A DNA stretch of 64,000 nt from Solirubrobacterales bacterium. GTDB taxonomy: Bacteria; Actinomycetota; Thermoleophilia; Solirubrobacterales; 70-9. This document shows positions 1 through 9,501 of the stretch, one piece after another. The stretch spans positions 1 to 64,000 of the forward strand of contig JANWHD010000018.1 of the NCBI GenBank assembly GCA_025450585.1. The letters are read 5' to 3'. A model generated the notes under the pieces. That model had not been told where the DNA came from. It did not search any database and worked only from the letters and a program-made list of their open reading frames with translations. Both the position numbers and the translations under genes were made by a program. Position 1 is the stretch's first letter. Every line of letters begins with the position of its first letter.

Positions 1-53
1 CCAACCCGCTGATCGAGGACTATGAGATCGAGCGCCTCGACGGCGCCGGCTGA
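1..53 (+). CDS. purS: PurS, FGAM synthase small subunit (C-terminal end only)
   Basis: Only the last 16 residues are present, ending NPLIEDYEIERLDGAG before TGA at 51-53. An NP(L/V)IEDYE ending is typical of PurS, the small subunit that bridges PurL and PurQ in phosphoribosylformylglycinamidine synthase. The stop codon shares one base with the ATG of purQ (TGATG), so translation is coupled. The call rests on this short tail plus the purS-purQ-purL gene order; the rest of the gene lies outside the window. Confidence 0.8.
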   Translation, partial: NPLIEDYEIERLDGAG

Positions 54-727
54 TGCGCTGGGGAGTGCTCCAGTTCCCCGGCTCCTGCGACGAGCGGGAC
101 GCCCTGCACGCCTGCTCGCTGCTCGGCGAGGCGCGGCTGGTCTGGCACGAGGAGCGCGACCTGGCGGGAATCGACGCGGTCGTCGTCCCCGGCGGCTTCT
201 CCTACGGCGACTACCTGCGCGCCGGCGCGATCGCCCGCTTCTCGCCGGCGATGGAGGGGGTTGCCGAGTTCGCCGCCGCGGGCGGCCCGGTGCTCGGCAT
301 CTGCAACGGCTTCCAGGTCCTCTGCGAGGCGGGCCTCCTCCCCGGCGCCCTCCTCCTCAACGAGGACCTTCGCTTCCACTGCCGCCAGCTCGAGCTCATC
401 GCGGTCGATGGGCCTGAAATGAGACATATAGGCGTATCTGAGGCCCATCGGCCCAGGTTGTCGATTCCGGCGAAGCACGGGGAAGGGCGGTACTGGGCGC
501 CGGATGAGGTGCTGGACGAGCTGGAGGAGAACGGGCAGGTCGCCTACCGCTACGCGCCTGGGCAGAACCCGAACGGGTCCGCGCGGGACATCGCCGGGGT
601 GCGCAACGAGGCGGGCAACGTGGTCGGGCTGATGCCGCACCCCGAGCACGCGGTCGACCCGCTGACGGGATCGACCGACGGACTGCGCGTCTTCGAAGCC
701 GTCGCCGCGGCCGGGGTGCCGGCATGA
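53..727 (+). CDS. purQ: PurQ, FGAM synthase glutaminase subunit
   Basis: Cytosolic class I glutamine amidotransferase that supplies ammonia to PurL for conversion of FGAR to FGAM in purine synthesis. The 224 residues fit the family. The nucleophile elbow GICNGFQ carries Cys84, PGGFSYGDY lies near residues 46-54, and the MPHPEH motif gives His196 and Glu198 of the triad. The gene overlaps purS by one base and purL by four (ATGA), the usual coupled purSQL arrangement. One segment, about residues 119-133, lies in a non-conserved loop and is encoded by an imperfect palindrome (409-447) reminiscent of the intergenic repeats elsewhere in the window. Confidence 0.96.
   Translation: MRWGVLQFPGSCDERDALHACSLLGEARLVWHEERDLAGIDAVVVPGGFSYGDYLRAGAIARFSPAMEGVAEFAAAGGPVLGICNGFQVLCEAGLLPGALLLNEDLRFHCRQLELIAVDGPEMRHIGVSEAHRPRLSIPAKHGEGRYWAPDEVLDELEENGQVAYRYAPGQNPNGSARDIAGVRNEAGNVVGLMPHPEHAVDPLTGSTDGLRVFEAVAAAGVPA
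409..447. repeat. Imperfect palindrome inside purQ
   Basis: Seven-base arms TGGGCCT (409-415) and AGGCCCA (441-447) enclose a partly pairing, AT-richer core containing ACATATAGGCG. This core resembles the centre of the intergenic palindrome at 10479-10522. It encodes a variable PurQ loop just before the conserved HGEGRY. It could be an old in-frame palindrome insertion or chance; relatedness to the other repeats is uncertain. Confidence 0.45.
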
Positions 728-2898
728 CGGTGGAGGTGGCCAAGCACCGCGAGCTGGGCCTGACCGACTCCGAGTTCGAGCTGATCTGCGAGAAGCTCGG
801 CCGCGAGCCCAACGACGTCGAGCTGGCGATGTTCAGCCTGCTCTGGTCCGAGCACTGCGCTTACAAGCACTCGCGCAAGCTGCTGCGGCGACTGCCGACC
901 GAGGGCGAGCGGGTGGTGATGGGGCCGGGAGAGAACGCCGGCGCCGTGGACATCGGCAGCGGCTACGCGATCGCCTTCAAGGTCGAGTCCCACAACCACC
1001 CGAGCGCGGTCGAGCCCTTCCAGGGCGCGGCGACCGGGGTCGGCGGGATCCTGCGCGACGTCTTCGCCCTCGGCGCGCGGCCGATCGCGATCCTCGACTC
1101 GCTGCGCTTCGGCGAGCTCGACTCGGTGCGCTCGCGCCACCTGCTCGACGGCGCCGTGCGCGGCATCGGCCACTACGGCAACTCGATCGGGGTGGCGAAC
1201 GTCGGCGGCGAGATCTACTTCGAGGCCCCCTACGAGCACAACTGCCTGGTCAACGCGATGTGCGTGGGGATCGCCAAGCAGGCGGACATGGTTCGTGCCG
1301 CCGCGGCCGGCATTGGCAACGCCGTCGTCCTGATGGGCGCCTCGACCGGCCGCGACGGGATCGGCGGCGCCTCGGTGCTGGCCTCGGCCGAGCTCGGTGA
1401 GGGCGACGAGGCGAAGCGCCCGACCGTGCAGATCGGCGACCCCTTCGAGGAGTCCAAGGTGCTCGAGTGCTGCCTGGAGCTGCTCGAGAAGGGACTGCTG
1501 GTCTCGCTGCAGGATCTCGGCGCCGCGGGCCTGACCTCCTCGGCCGCGGAGATGGCCTCGGCCGGCGGCCTCGGCATCGACCTCGACGTGACCCGGGTGC
1601 CGCTGCGCGAGGCCGACATGGAGCCCTTCGAGATCATGGTCTCCGAGTCCCAGGAGCGGATGCTCGGAGTGGTGGAGCCGGGGAAGGTGGATGAGGTGCT
1701 GGCCGTCTGCGAGAAATGGCAGACCGGCGCGGCGGAGATCGGGACCGTGACAGACAGCGGGCAGGTACGGGTGCTGCGCGGCGGCGATGTCGTCGGCGAC
1801 ATGCCCGTCGACGCCCTGGTCGACGGCTGCCCCCTCTACGACCTCAGGCCCGCCGAACCCGACGGGTGGATCTACGGCAACCGGGCGACGCTCGACCCCG
1901 GCGCCTCGGCCGGGGACACGCTGCTGGCGCTGCTCTCCTCCCCTAGCGTCGCCTCGAAGCGCTGGGCCTTCGAGCAGTACGACTCAGTCGTCGGCTCGCG
2001 CACGGTTCGCCGGCCCGAGTCGGCCGACGCGGCCGTCCTGCAGATACCAGAGGCGGGCAACGCGATCGCCGTCTCGATCGACGGCAACGGGCGGCGGGTC
2101 GCCTGCGACCCCTACGCGGGCACGGTCGAGGCGGTGCTCGAGTGCGCCCAGAACCTCGCCTGCGTCGGCGCGGAGCCGCTCGGGCTGACCAACTGCCTCA
2201 ACTTCGGCAACCCCGAGAAACCGACCCCCGCCTGGCAGCTCGACCGAGCGGTCAGCGGCCTCGCCGACGCCTGCAACGCGCTCGGCGTCCCCGTGGTCGG
2301 CGGCAACGTCTCCCTCTACAACGAGGGGCCGGAAGGCCCGATCTACCCGACCCCGGTCGTCGGCATGGTCGGCGAGCTGCCGGACCCATCAAAGACTTGC
2401 GGCAGCGCCTTCACCAAGGAGGGAGACGCGATCGCTCTGCTCGGCCCCTTCTCCCCCTCGCTCGCCGGCTCGGAGCTGGCCAAGCTGCACGGCGAGCTGG
2501 AGATGGGGCTTCCCCGGTCCGATGTCACCGCCGTCGCTGCCGCCTGCGCCGCGGTCCGCGACGCCGTCCGCACCGGCAGGCTCTCCTCCGCCCACGACGT
2601 CAGCGACGGCGGGCTCGCCTGCGCGCTGGCCGAGTGCGCGATCGGGGGCGGTGTCGGCTGCCAGGTTGACCTGCAGCCGCTGCGCGAACGCGGCTGCTCG
2701 CCGGAGGAGGCGCTCTTCGGCGAGGGAGCGGGCGGCTTCCTGCTCAGCGGCGACCCCGAGGCCCTCGACGCCTTGGGGGCAACACGGATCGGCGAGACGG
2801 GTGGCAGCACGATCGAGGTCGCCGCTGGCGACCGCAGCTTCACCGTCAGCGTGGGGACCGCCGAAAGCGCCTGGCTCTCATTGAGGTTGCTCAAGTAG
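724..2898 (+). CDS. purL: PurL, FGAM synthase large (synthetase) subunit
   Basis: ATP-dependent synthetase subunit of FGAM synthase, working with PurS and PurQ. At 724 residues it is the short Bacillus-type PurL, which needs separate PurS and PurQ, rather than the long fused enzyme. The signature VESHNHPSAVEPFQGAATG lies at about residues 88-106, and a second AIRS-like half follows from about residue 400, with GLTNCLNFGNPEKP and GGNVSLYNE. Start ATG at 724 overlaps the purQ stop by ATGA. The normal next gene, purF, is displaced 3.5 kb downstream by an unrelated gene. Confidence 0.97.
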   Translation: MTVEVAKHRELGLTDSEFELICEKLGREPNDVELAMFSLLWSEHCAYKHSRKLLRRLPTEGERVVMGPGENAGAVDIGSGYAIAFKVESHNHPSAVEPFQGAATGVGGILRDVFALGARPIAILDSLRFGELDSVRSRHLLDGAVRGIGHYGNSIGVANVGGEIYFEAPYEHNCLVNAMCVGIAKQADMVRAAAAGIGNAVVLMGASTGRDGIGGASVLASAELGEGDEAKRPTVQIGDPFEESKVLECCLELLEKGLLVSLQDLGAAGLTSSAAEMASAGGLGIDLDVTRVPLREADMEPFEIMVSESQERMLGVVEPGKVDEVLAVCEKWQTGAAEIGTVTDSGQVRVLRGGDVVGDMPVDALVDGCPLYDLRPAEPDGWIYGNRATLDPGASAGDTLLALLSSPSVASKRWAFEQYDSVVGSRTVRRPESADAAVLQIPEAGNAIAVSIDGNGRRVACDPYAGTVEAVLECAQNLACVGAEPLGLTNCLNFGNPEKPTPAWQLDRAVSGLADACNALGVPVVGGNVSLYNEGPEGPIYPTPVVGMVGELPDPSKTCGSAFTKEGDAIALLGPFSPSLAGSELAKLHGELEMGLPRSDVTAVAAACAAVRDAVRTGRLSSAHDVSDGGLACALAECAIGGGVGCQVDLQPLRERGCSPEEALFGEGAGGFLLSGDPEALDALGATRIGETGGSTIEVAAGDRSFTVSVGTAESAWLSLRLLK

Positions 2899-3005
2899 AA
2901 CGTTGGGGCGATCCGGGACTTTGCCGCGCGCGAGTCGTGTTTGATAGGTAACGATCATGCGTGTAAGGACCCTGAGGGTGACGAAGGAATGAACGGTAGG
3001 TTCCG

Positions 3006-6000
3006 ATGATGATCAGCTCCTCGAGCTGGAGATCGACTCAACTCTGGGCGACCCTGGAGAACATGCACGACGGGTCGGCGGAAGCCTTGAAGGCAGGGAT
3101 AATCATGTCCCTGCCCGACATCGAGGCCGTCTTGGCCAGCGGCGACACGATGCCAGCCAGCTTCACCCTTCACGACGCCGGCCATGCGTGGCGGGTGGCC
3201 GAGCGGATGGTGGAGATTGCCAGCCCGGGAACGCTCTTACAGCTAAGCGCATACGAGATTGCCGCGCTGCTTCTATCGGCCTATCTACACGACGTAGGTA
3301 TGACTCCTCCAGTCGCCAAGACCGAGGGGGTCCTTACCTTTCTCCTCTCGGCCGATCCGGATGCGTTGTCGGAGGAAGAGCAGAACGATCTACAGGAGTG
3401 GCTCGACGAGCAGCCCAAGGAGTTCGTGCCGCCACTTGCAATGGGGTCACCCACGGTGGAGGACATGCGGCAAGCGCGCGAGCTGCTGGCTGGCTATATC
3501 CGAGCCCGCCACAATGATTGGAGCGCGGCTTGGATCCGCGAGAACCTCAGCGACTTCGGTAAACAATGCTACTCCGGCTGGATCGATGACCTCATCCTGC
3601 TCTGCCAGAGCCATGGCTGGGGGATCGACGCCCTCAAGGATTCCCGTTTCGATCCCAGGTTCGTCGGCCAACCCTCCTCAGTTCTACACCTTCGCTACTG
3701 CGCCTGCCTGCTCAGGATGGCAGACGTTCTCGAGTTCGATCCGGAGAGGACGCCCAAGATCCTGTCAACCCATCGAGACATAGACGACCGCAGCGCGATC
3801 TTCTGGCACAAGGACCACGAGGTGTCATTGACTCTCGACGGTGGTGCGATCTCGATTCACGCCACCCCACCTGACGCACGCACGCATCACGCGATCACAC
3901 TCATGATCGAGCAAATCAACCAAGAGCTGTTGATCTGCCGACGCCTAGCCGACGAGGAGCATATCGACCGCATGGATGAGAAGAGGCTGCCACATCGATG
4001 GCACCTCGAGACCACCGTGCACGAGAAGATCACGCTCCGCGACAACGCGTACGAATACGTGGACGGCATGTTCAGGCCAGATCCAATGAGAGTGCTTGAG
4101 CTGATCGGCGGCGTCGAGCTGTACGGCTCTCCGCTGGCGGCTGTGCGAGAGCTGGTCCAGAACGCCTTCGATGCCGTCCGAGATCAGATCGCACGGCAAC
4201 GGTTGGCTCGTAACCATCCCGAGGATCCCGACCTGCATGAGCACATTGCCGCGACCCACTTGGTCTCTCTCCGGCTGATTTGTTCGAACGACAAGCTCGT
4301 CCTAGTTTGCGAGGACACTGGATGCGGAATGTCGCGTGAGATAATCACTTCTCGGTTTCTCATTGGCGGAAGGGCGGGCAATAAGGACACGCGGGCGCTG
4401 GAGCGCGAATGCGAAAGGCACGGCTTCAGCACCGAGCGCACCGCGCGCTTTGGGATCGGCGTCCTTTCCTACTTTCTCCTCGCTTCAGAGGTGACGATCC
4501 GGACTCGTCGCTCGATCGAGGCAGGTGACCCCGACGGCACCGGCTGGACCTTTGCGACTCATGGCCTCGAAGACTTCGGCGAACTCAGTCGTTGCCAAGG
4601 CGCGCCGGTCGGTACGAGAGTCGAGCTCGCGCTATCTCGCGACGTGGTGGGCGACAAGCCAGATGAGTTCGCCAATCAGCTATATGACTACATCGACACT
4701 TCGATCAGGCGCGTACCCTGCGAATTCACGTTCACGGCTGAGGGCTTCTCAAGCTTATCCATCTCCAGTAAGCAAGGCTGGCTGGACAGAGGTACTGAGG
4801 TCAAGTCAAGCCTGATAGATCAGATGACTGCGTGGAGAGTCAGCCCGAGTATTCCTGCGGAGTTTCTGCCAAACGATGACCGCGAAATGCTCGAACGACA
4901 GTTCGAGCATCGGGAAGCCGTACGGCGGTCTGCTCGCGACGCGCTCTCGCTAAGGACGTATGAAGGTGAGCTACCCGATGGTCTCGGCTCATACCGCCTG
5001 TTTTTCGGTTTCTTCGAACTGGGCGAGCTGTCCTCCCTTGCTTACATGAAAGTAAGAGACCCCAATGGCGCGCGGCTTCGGCTGGGTTTCATCGACAATT
5101 GGCATGGACTTCGTCCGATCGGCACCACCACCATGAGTTGGAACGGGGTGCATATTGAGGTGGGTGCCGCTGGGGTGCCAGCACGGCGATCACTCGACAG
5201 AGCCAACTTCGTAATAGAAATAGACTGGTCGAGCAACCGAGCGGGGCGTCTCGCTGTGGACCGGAACAGCTTCGTTATGGACTCGCTCGCAGTTCGAGCG
5301 TTGGCGACCGTATACAAGAAGGTCGAGCACCTTTTGCGTGAGTTCGCCGACGAAGATCGGGAATCACCCTTTGCTCTCTTGAACAGCCGTCTTGCCCAGA
5401 TCGATCCAGGCAGAATATCCTCTCCAACCTGGCCGGGCAGGGATCACATAGACGATCGACGTCCAGGGTGGTCGATGATTCCCGTGAGAGCGCCGGCTGT
5501 GGTCACCCCGGGTCTTGGTGGTGTTGATCTCCGCTGGCGCGGCGATCCGGTCAGGCAGCTAGCCCGCTTCGCTATGGGGGGAAAGAGTGACGTCCGTACT
5601 GGTGTACTTCAGTGGTACGACTCGAAGACCGGACCGAGCGCGCTCGGCGTAGCCAACGACAACCTGGGCAGGTGGAGGCTCATTCCGGTCTGGGAGGAGA
5701 TCGAGCCCAGGCCACAAGATGCATATCCCGACTTGGGGTTTCTCGCCGACTTTCCTCCAGAGTGGAATGACCTTGCTGGCGCCTTGGTCGGTGGGGCTTC
5801 TAATGCGGTTCAACTCTGGAACCGGGATCACCCGTTGCTATGTGCGCTCGATCCCGAATCGTGGGAGTGGGTTCGTCGGGCGGCTGGATTCAGCGACCCC
5901 CTGGAGATCGCTGACGATCTCATGCGGCATGACGGTCGGGCGGCGGCCTGGATCCTGCATAGCCTGAACAGAGAGCAGTTCGAGATTTGGAGAGGCCTCG

Positions 6001-6227
6001 GTGATCGCGCGCCAGCTTTCCGGTCGGACCTGTGGAATCGCATCGACGGCCTTGGCGCAGAGAGACCGATCCTCACCTGGTCCGAGGGTCAGACAAAGCT
6101 CGGGATCGTAACGGCATCAGACTGGGAGCTGCATAAAGATGACGCTGGGCGTAGAGAATTTGTCTCTAGGCTCGGCCTTCCGGGGGTTGGATGGTGGCTT
6201 ACGGACGGGAACAGAGTGCTGACCTGA
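3006..6227 (+). CDS. HD-domain plus Hsp90-like (GHKL) ATPase protein, possible conflict-system protein
   Basis: A 1073-residue protein. The N-terminal HD hydrolase-type region has HDAGH at about 56-60, the HD pair in AYLHDVGM at 95-96, and a later HLRYCACLLRMADVLEFD segment. A GHKL/Hsp90-type ATPase follows: the N-box ELVQNAFDAVRDQ near residue 382, the G1 box EDTGCGM near 435 and RFGIGVLSYF near 480. The C-terminal half is unassigned. The domain order matches HD-Hsp90-like proteins I recall from surveys of bacterial conflict systems, but the cellular role is unknown. It interrupts purL-purF, and its codon use (ATA, CTA, TTA) and GC content differ from its neighbours, suggesting horizontal acquisition. 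ATG at 3006 follows a weak GGTAGG; ATG 3009 or 3063 are alternatives. Confidence 0.75.
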   Translation: MMISSSSWRSTQLWATLENMHDGSAEALKAGIIMSLPDIEAVLASGDTMPASFTLHDAGHAWRVAERMVEIASPGTLLQLSAYEIAALLLSAYLHDVGMTPPVAKTEGVLTFLLSADPDALSEEEQNDLQEWLDEQPKEFVPPLAMGSPTVEDMRQARELLAGYIRARHNDWSAAWIRENLSDFGKQCYSGWIDDLILLCQSHGWGIDALKDSRFDPRFVGQPSSVLHLRYCACLLRMADVLEFDPERTPKILSTHRDIDDRSAIFWHKDHEVSLTLDGGAISIHATPPDARTHHAITLMIEQINQELLICRRLADEEHIDRMDEKRLPHRWHLETTVHEKITLRDNAYEYVDGMFRPDPMRVLELIGGVELYGSPLAAVRELVQNAFDAVRDQIARQRLARNHPEDPDLHEHIAATHLVSLRLICSNDKLVLVCEDTGCGMSREIITSRFLIGGRAGNKDTRALERECERHGFSTERTARFGIGVLSYFLLASEVTIRTRRSIEAGDPDGTGWTFATHGLEDFGELSRCQGAPVGTRVELALSRDVVGDKPDEFANQLYDYIDTSIRRVPCEFTFTAEGFSSLSISSKQGWLDRGTEVKSSLIDQMTAWRVSPSIPAEFLPNDDREMLERQFEHREAVRRSARDALSLRTYEGELPDGLGSYRLFFGFFELGELSSLAYMKVRDPNGARLRLGFIDNWHGLRPIGTTTMSWNGVHIEVGAAGVPARRSLDRANFVIEIDWSSNRAGRLAVDRNSFVMDSLAVRALATVYKKVEHLLREFADEDRESPFALLNSRLAQIDPGRISSPTWPGRDHIDDRRPGWSMIPVRAPAVVTPGLGGVDLRWRGDPVRQLARFAMGGKSDVRTGVLQWYDSKTGPSALGVANDNLGRWRLIPVWEEIEPRPQDAYPDLGFLADFPPEWNDLAGALVGGASNAVQLWNRDHPLLCALDPESWEWVRRAAGFSDPLEIADDLMRHDGRAAAWILHSLNREQFEIWRGLGDRAPAFRSDLWNRIDGLGAERPILTWSEGQTKLGIVTASDWELHKDDAGRREFVSRLGLPGVGWWLTDGNRVLT

Positions 6228-6410
6228 CTCCTCGATCACTGGATCCGACTGTCGAAGGGGCATGAAACTGCGTCTGGGTCAGCCTAGCCAGGCGGCGGTC
6301 GAAGATCCCCCCGATCAAGCTGTGCGTGCGGTCCCGCCCCGCTGGTACCCTCCGGGAGTAGGCAGTCCGCCTGCGCGTCACGTCCTTTCAACCGCAAGGA
6401 AAGCACGCGC

Positions 6411-7856
6411 TTGACTCCGCTTCAGGGGCAGCTCATAGACCGCGATGGCCCGCGCGAGGAATGCGGGGTGTTCGGCGTATACGCACCCGGGCACGACGTC
6501 GCCCGCCTCGCCTACTTCAGCCTCTACGCGCTGCAGCACCGCGGCCAGGAGTCGGCCGGGATCGCCACCTGCGAGGGCGGCCACATCACGACGCTGCGCG
6601 ACTCGGGCCTCGTTTCCCAGGTCTTCGACGAGGAGAAGCTGCGGGCGCTGGAGGGCGACATGGCGATCGGCCACGTGCGCTACTCGACCACCGGCGGCGG
6701 CTCCTGGGAGAACGCCCAGCCGGTTTGGCGCGACGACGGTCGCGAGCTGGCGCTTGCCCACAACGGCAACCTGACCAACGCGGTCGAGCTCTGGGCCGAG
6801 CTGAAGGAGCGCGGCATCGCCTTCCGCGGCACCTCGGACTCGGAGATCATCGCGGCGCTGCTCTCCTCGCACGACGGCAAGCTGATCGAGGACGCGGTAA
6901 CCGACGTGATGCCGCGCCTGGAGGGCGCCTACTCGACCGTGGTGATGACCAAGCGGGCGATCGTCGCCTTCCGCGACCCGCATGGGGTGCGGCCGCTCTC
7001 GCTGGGTCGACTCGACGACCGCTTCGTCGTCGCCTCGGAGAGCTGCGCCTTCGACATCATCGGTGCCAAGCTGATGCGCGAAGTGCATCCCGGCGAGATG
7101 GTCTCGCTGACCGAGCGCGGGTTGGAGACGCGCCAGGTGGTCAAGGCCGAGCGACCGGCGATGTGCGTCTTCGAGCACATCTACTTCTCCCGTCCCGACA
7201 GCCGCCTGGAGGGCAAGGTGCTGCAGCAGGTGCGCGGGCGGATGGGCGAGATCCTCTGGCGCGAGGCGCCGGTCGAGGCCGACCTGGTGATCTCGGTGCC
7301 GGACTCCGGCAACCCGGCCGCGGCCGGGTTCGCGCGCGCCTCGGGGCTGCCGCGCGACGACGGGCTGATCAAGAACCGCTACGTGGCGCGGACCTTCATC
7401 CAGCCAGGGCAGGAGCTGCGCAAGCACGGCCTGCGGCTCAAGTTCAACCCGCTGCCGGAGATCGTCTCCGGACAGCGCATCGTCGTCGTCGACGACTCGA
7501 TCGTGCGCGGCAACACGACGCGGCAGATCGTCGGCATGCTGCGCGACGCCGGCGCTCGCGAGGTCCACCTGCGGATCTCGGCGCCGCCGATCCGCAACCC
7601 ATGCCACTACGGGGTCGACATGTCGACCCGCGAGGAGATGATCGCCCACAAGCGCACCGTGCAGGAGATCGCCGACGAGCTCGGCTGCGACTCGCTCGCC
7701 TACCTCTCGCTCGACGGCGTCTACGAGGCGATCGGCACCCCGCCCGAGGACCACTGCGACGCCTGCTTCAGCGGCCGCTACCCGCTGGGAGACCCCGAGG
7801 AGGCGAACGGGAAGTTCGCGCTCGAGGACGTCGCCGTCGTGCCGGCGCGCGGCTGA
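6411..7856 (+). CDS. purF: PurF, amidophosphoribosyltransferase
   Basis: Catalyses the committed purine step, PRPP plus glutamine to phosphoribosylamine. The start is TTG at 6411, preceded by AAGGAAAG at a suitable distance; it gives a 17-residue propeptide before Cys18 in REECGVFG, which becomes the N-terminal nucleophile after processing. The PRPP loop IVVVDDSIVRGNTT is intact. Cysteines in AMCVFEH, NPCHYG and HCDACFSG fit the four ligands of the Fe-S cluster in the Bacillus-type enzyme. The gene stands alone after the inserted HD-Hsp90 gene and probably has its own promoter in the 183-base gap before it. Confidence 0.97.
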   Translation: MTPLQGQLIDRDGPREECGVFGVYAPGHDVARLAYFSLYALQHRGQESAGIATCEGGHITTLRDSGLVSQVFDEEKLRALEGDMAIGHVRYSTTGGGSWENAQPVWRDDGRELALAHNGNLTNAVELWAELKERGIAFRGTSDSEIIAALLSSHDGKLIEDAVTDVMPRLEGAYSTVVMTKRAIVAFRDPHGVRPLSLGRLDDRFVVASESCAFDIIGAKLMREVHPGEMVSLTERGLETRQVVKAERPAMCVFEHIYFSRPDSRLEGKVLQQVRGRMGEILWREAPVEADLVISVPDSGNPAAAGFARASGLPRDDGLIKNRYVARTFIQPGQELRKHGLRLKFNPLPEIVSGQRIVVVDDSIVRGNTTRQIVGMLRDAGAREVHLRISAPPIRNPCHYGVDMSTREEMIAHKRTVQEIADELGCDSLAYLSLDGVYEAIGTPPEDHCDACFSGRYPLGDPEEANGKFALEDVAVVPARG

Positions 7857-7872
7857 GCCACCGCGCTGCTGC

Positions 7873-9375
7873 CTACTTTCGCCGTTTGTGCTTCCTCTTC
7901 TTGACGCACTTGACCTTGCCGTGCGCCCTTACCTTCTTGAAGCCGCGCTTGCACTTCAAAGGCTTCGGTTTCGCCTGGAGCGTGCCCTGGGAGGCCAGGA
8001 GTGCTGGAGGGGGCGCCGGAGTCGAGGAGCCGCCGTTCGTCGCACCTTCACCTTCGCCGCCGCCGAGTGAGCCTTCGAACGCGAGTTTGAAGTTTCCTTC
8101 GCTACCGCCCTTGCCGTCGACCGCGATCCTGTAGGTGGTACCGGCAGTGGCGGTGAAAGCGACTCTGCTGTCGTTCGGCTTGCAACCGCCACCGTTATCG
8201 TTACTCGCAACCGTCGTGAGACCACCCACCGTGGAACCCGTGTAGACGGCGAGCAGAGTGTTGAAATCGTTGTCGACGGCGTGTGAGCAAGTCGAGATGC
8301 CGACCGGCCCGCCAGACGACGGCGTCCACGAGTACCAGACGGAATGGCCGCCGGCGTTTCCCGCGTGGTTGGGCTCACCGCCTTGCTTGGTGGCAAGGGT
8401 CGTCGCGCCGAGGGCGGGGGCGGGCAGGCCGCTTCCCAGCACCCGGGCATTGGCGAATTCGTCGTTATCGGGTTTCGCCTTCACCCTCAATTCGAAACTC
8501 CCTTCGCCACCGCCCTCGCCGTCGACCGCGATCCTGTAGGTGGTGCCGGCGGTGGCGTCAAAGGCGACTTCACTGTCGGTCCACGGGCCGCAGCCGTCCG
8601 CGGCTGCGCCGTTGCTCGCCACCGGGGTGAGGCTGCTCACAGCGGAACCGGTGTAGACGGCGAGCAGGGTGTTGAAACTGCCGAAGAATTCGCAGGTGGA
8701 GATGAAGGCCTCACCATTGCTCGACGGCGTCCACGAGTACCAGACGGAATGACCTCCGGCGTTGCCGGCGTGGTTGGGCTCACCGCCTTGCTTGGTGGCA
8801 AGTTCCGTCGTGCCGGAGACGAAGGCCCCCGACTCGAGCGTCTCGGCGTTACCGAATTCATCGTTCGGGGCTGGCCCTTTCAAGACCAGCCCGAAAGGGC
8901 CTTCGCTGCCGCCCTTGCCGTCGACCGCGATCCTGTAGGTGACGCCGGCTGTGGCGGTGAATTCGACTTCGCTGTCGGTCGAGTTACAGCGTTCTTCCGC
9001 GCGCTCGTCATTGCTCGCCACCAGGGAGAGGCTGTTGACCGCGGAGCCGGTGTAGACGGCGAGCAGGGAATCCAGGTTGCCGCCGATGGTGCAGGTGGAG
9101 ACGACGACGTGGGCATCGATCGACGGCGTCCACGAGTACCAGACGGAATGACCTCCGGCGTTGCCGGCGTGGTTGGGCTCACCGCCTTGCTTGGTGGCGC
9201 CTTCGTTGTCGTCGAACTCGGCGCTCAGCGGGGGGCCGGAGAGCGGCGTCGCGCTGAGGAAGTCGTCGTTGGCGGGCGCCGCCTGGGCACTCGCGGCCAG
9301 CGCCAGAAAGGCGAGCCCGAAAATCGACAGCGTCGGGGCAAGGCGCCTGCCCCTCATCCAGCTCCAATGTCTCAA
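7873..9375 (-). CDS. Exported protein with three ~130-residue repeats and basic C-terminal tail
   Basis: A signal peptide (hydrophobic stretch ending ALAASAQA) precedes three repeats. Each begins near NDDF or NDEF, passes through TKQGGEPNHAGNAGGHSVWYS, LLAVYTGS and YRIAVDG, and resembles beta-sandwich pre-peptidase-C-type domains. A Pro/Ala linker leads to a Cys- and Lys-rich tail (KCKRGFKKVRAHGKVKCVKK) of a kind I recall from Solirubrobacterales surface proteins. Function is unknown; a secreted or wall-associated role is inferred. Called from TTG 9375; ATG 9357 would give a more typical signal peptide. Parts of the repeats are identical at DNA level (8723-8799 and 9122-9198), implying recent duplication or gene conversion. 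Confidence 0.75.
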   Translation of the reverse strand: MRHWSWMRGRRLAPTLSIFGLAFLALAASAQAAPANDDFLSATPLSGPPLSAEFDDNEGATKQGGEPNHAGNAGGHSVWYSWTPSIDAHVVVSTCTIGGNLDSLLAVYTGSAVNSLSLVASNDERAEERCNSTDSEVEFTATAGVTYRIAVDGKGGSEGPFGLVLKGPAPNDEFGNAETLESGAFVSGTTELATKQGGEPNHAGNAGGHSVWYSWTPSSNGEAFISTCEFFGSFNTLLAVYTGSAVSSLTPVASNGAAADGCGPWTDSEVAFDATAGTTYRIAVDGEGGGEGSFELRVKAKPDNDEFANARVLGSGLPAPALGATTLATKQGGEPNHAGNAGGHSVWYSWTPSSGGPVGISTCSHAVDNDFNTLLAVYTGSTVGGLTTVASNDNGGGCKPNDSRVAFTATAGTTYRIAVDGKGGSEGNFKLAFEGSLGGGEGEGATNGGSSTPAPPPALLASQGTLQAKPKPLKCKRGFKKVRAHGKVKCVKKRKHKRRK

Positions 9376-9501
9376 CTTGTCGCCCCCTACACAAATTTGT
9401 CAAAGACTATTTAGGTACTTGAACGTCCTGTACACCGCAAAACATCGCACGAAAAGCAGCGAGGCGCCCTTTGCCTCGTTGCTGCTGCTTGCCTCCAGTC
9501 G

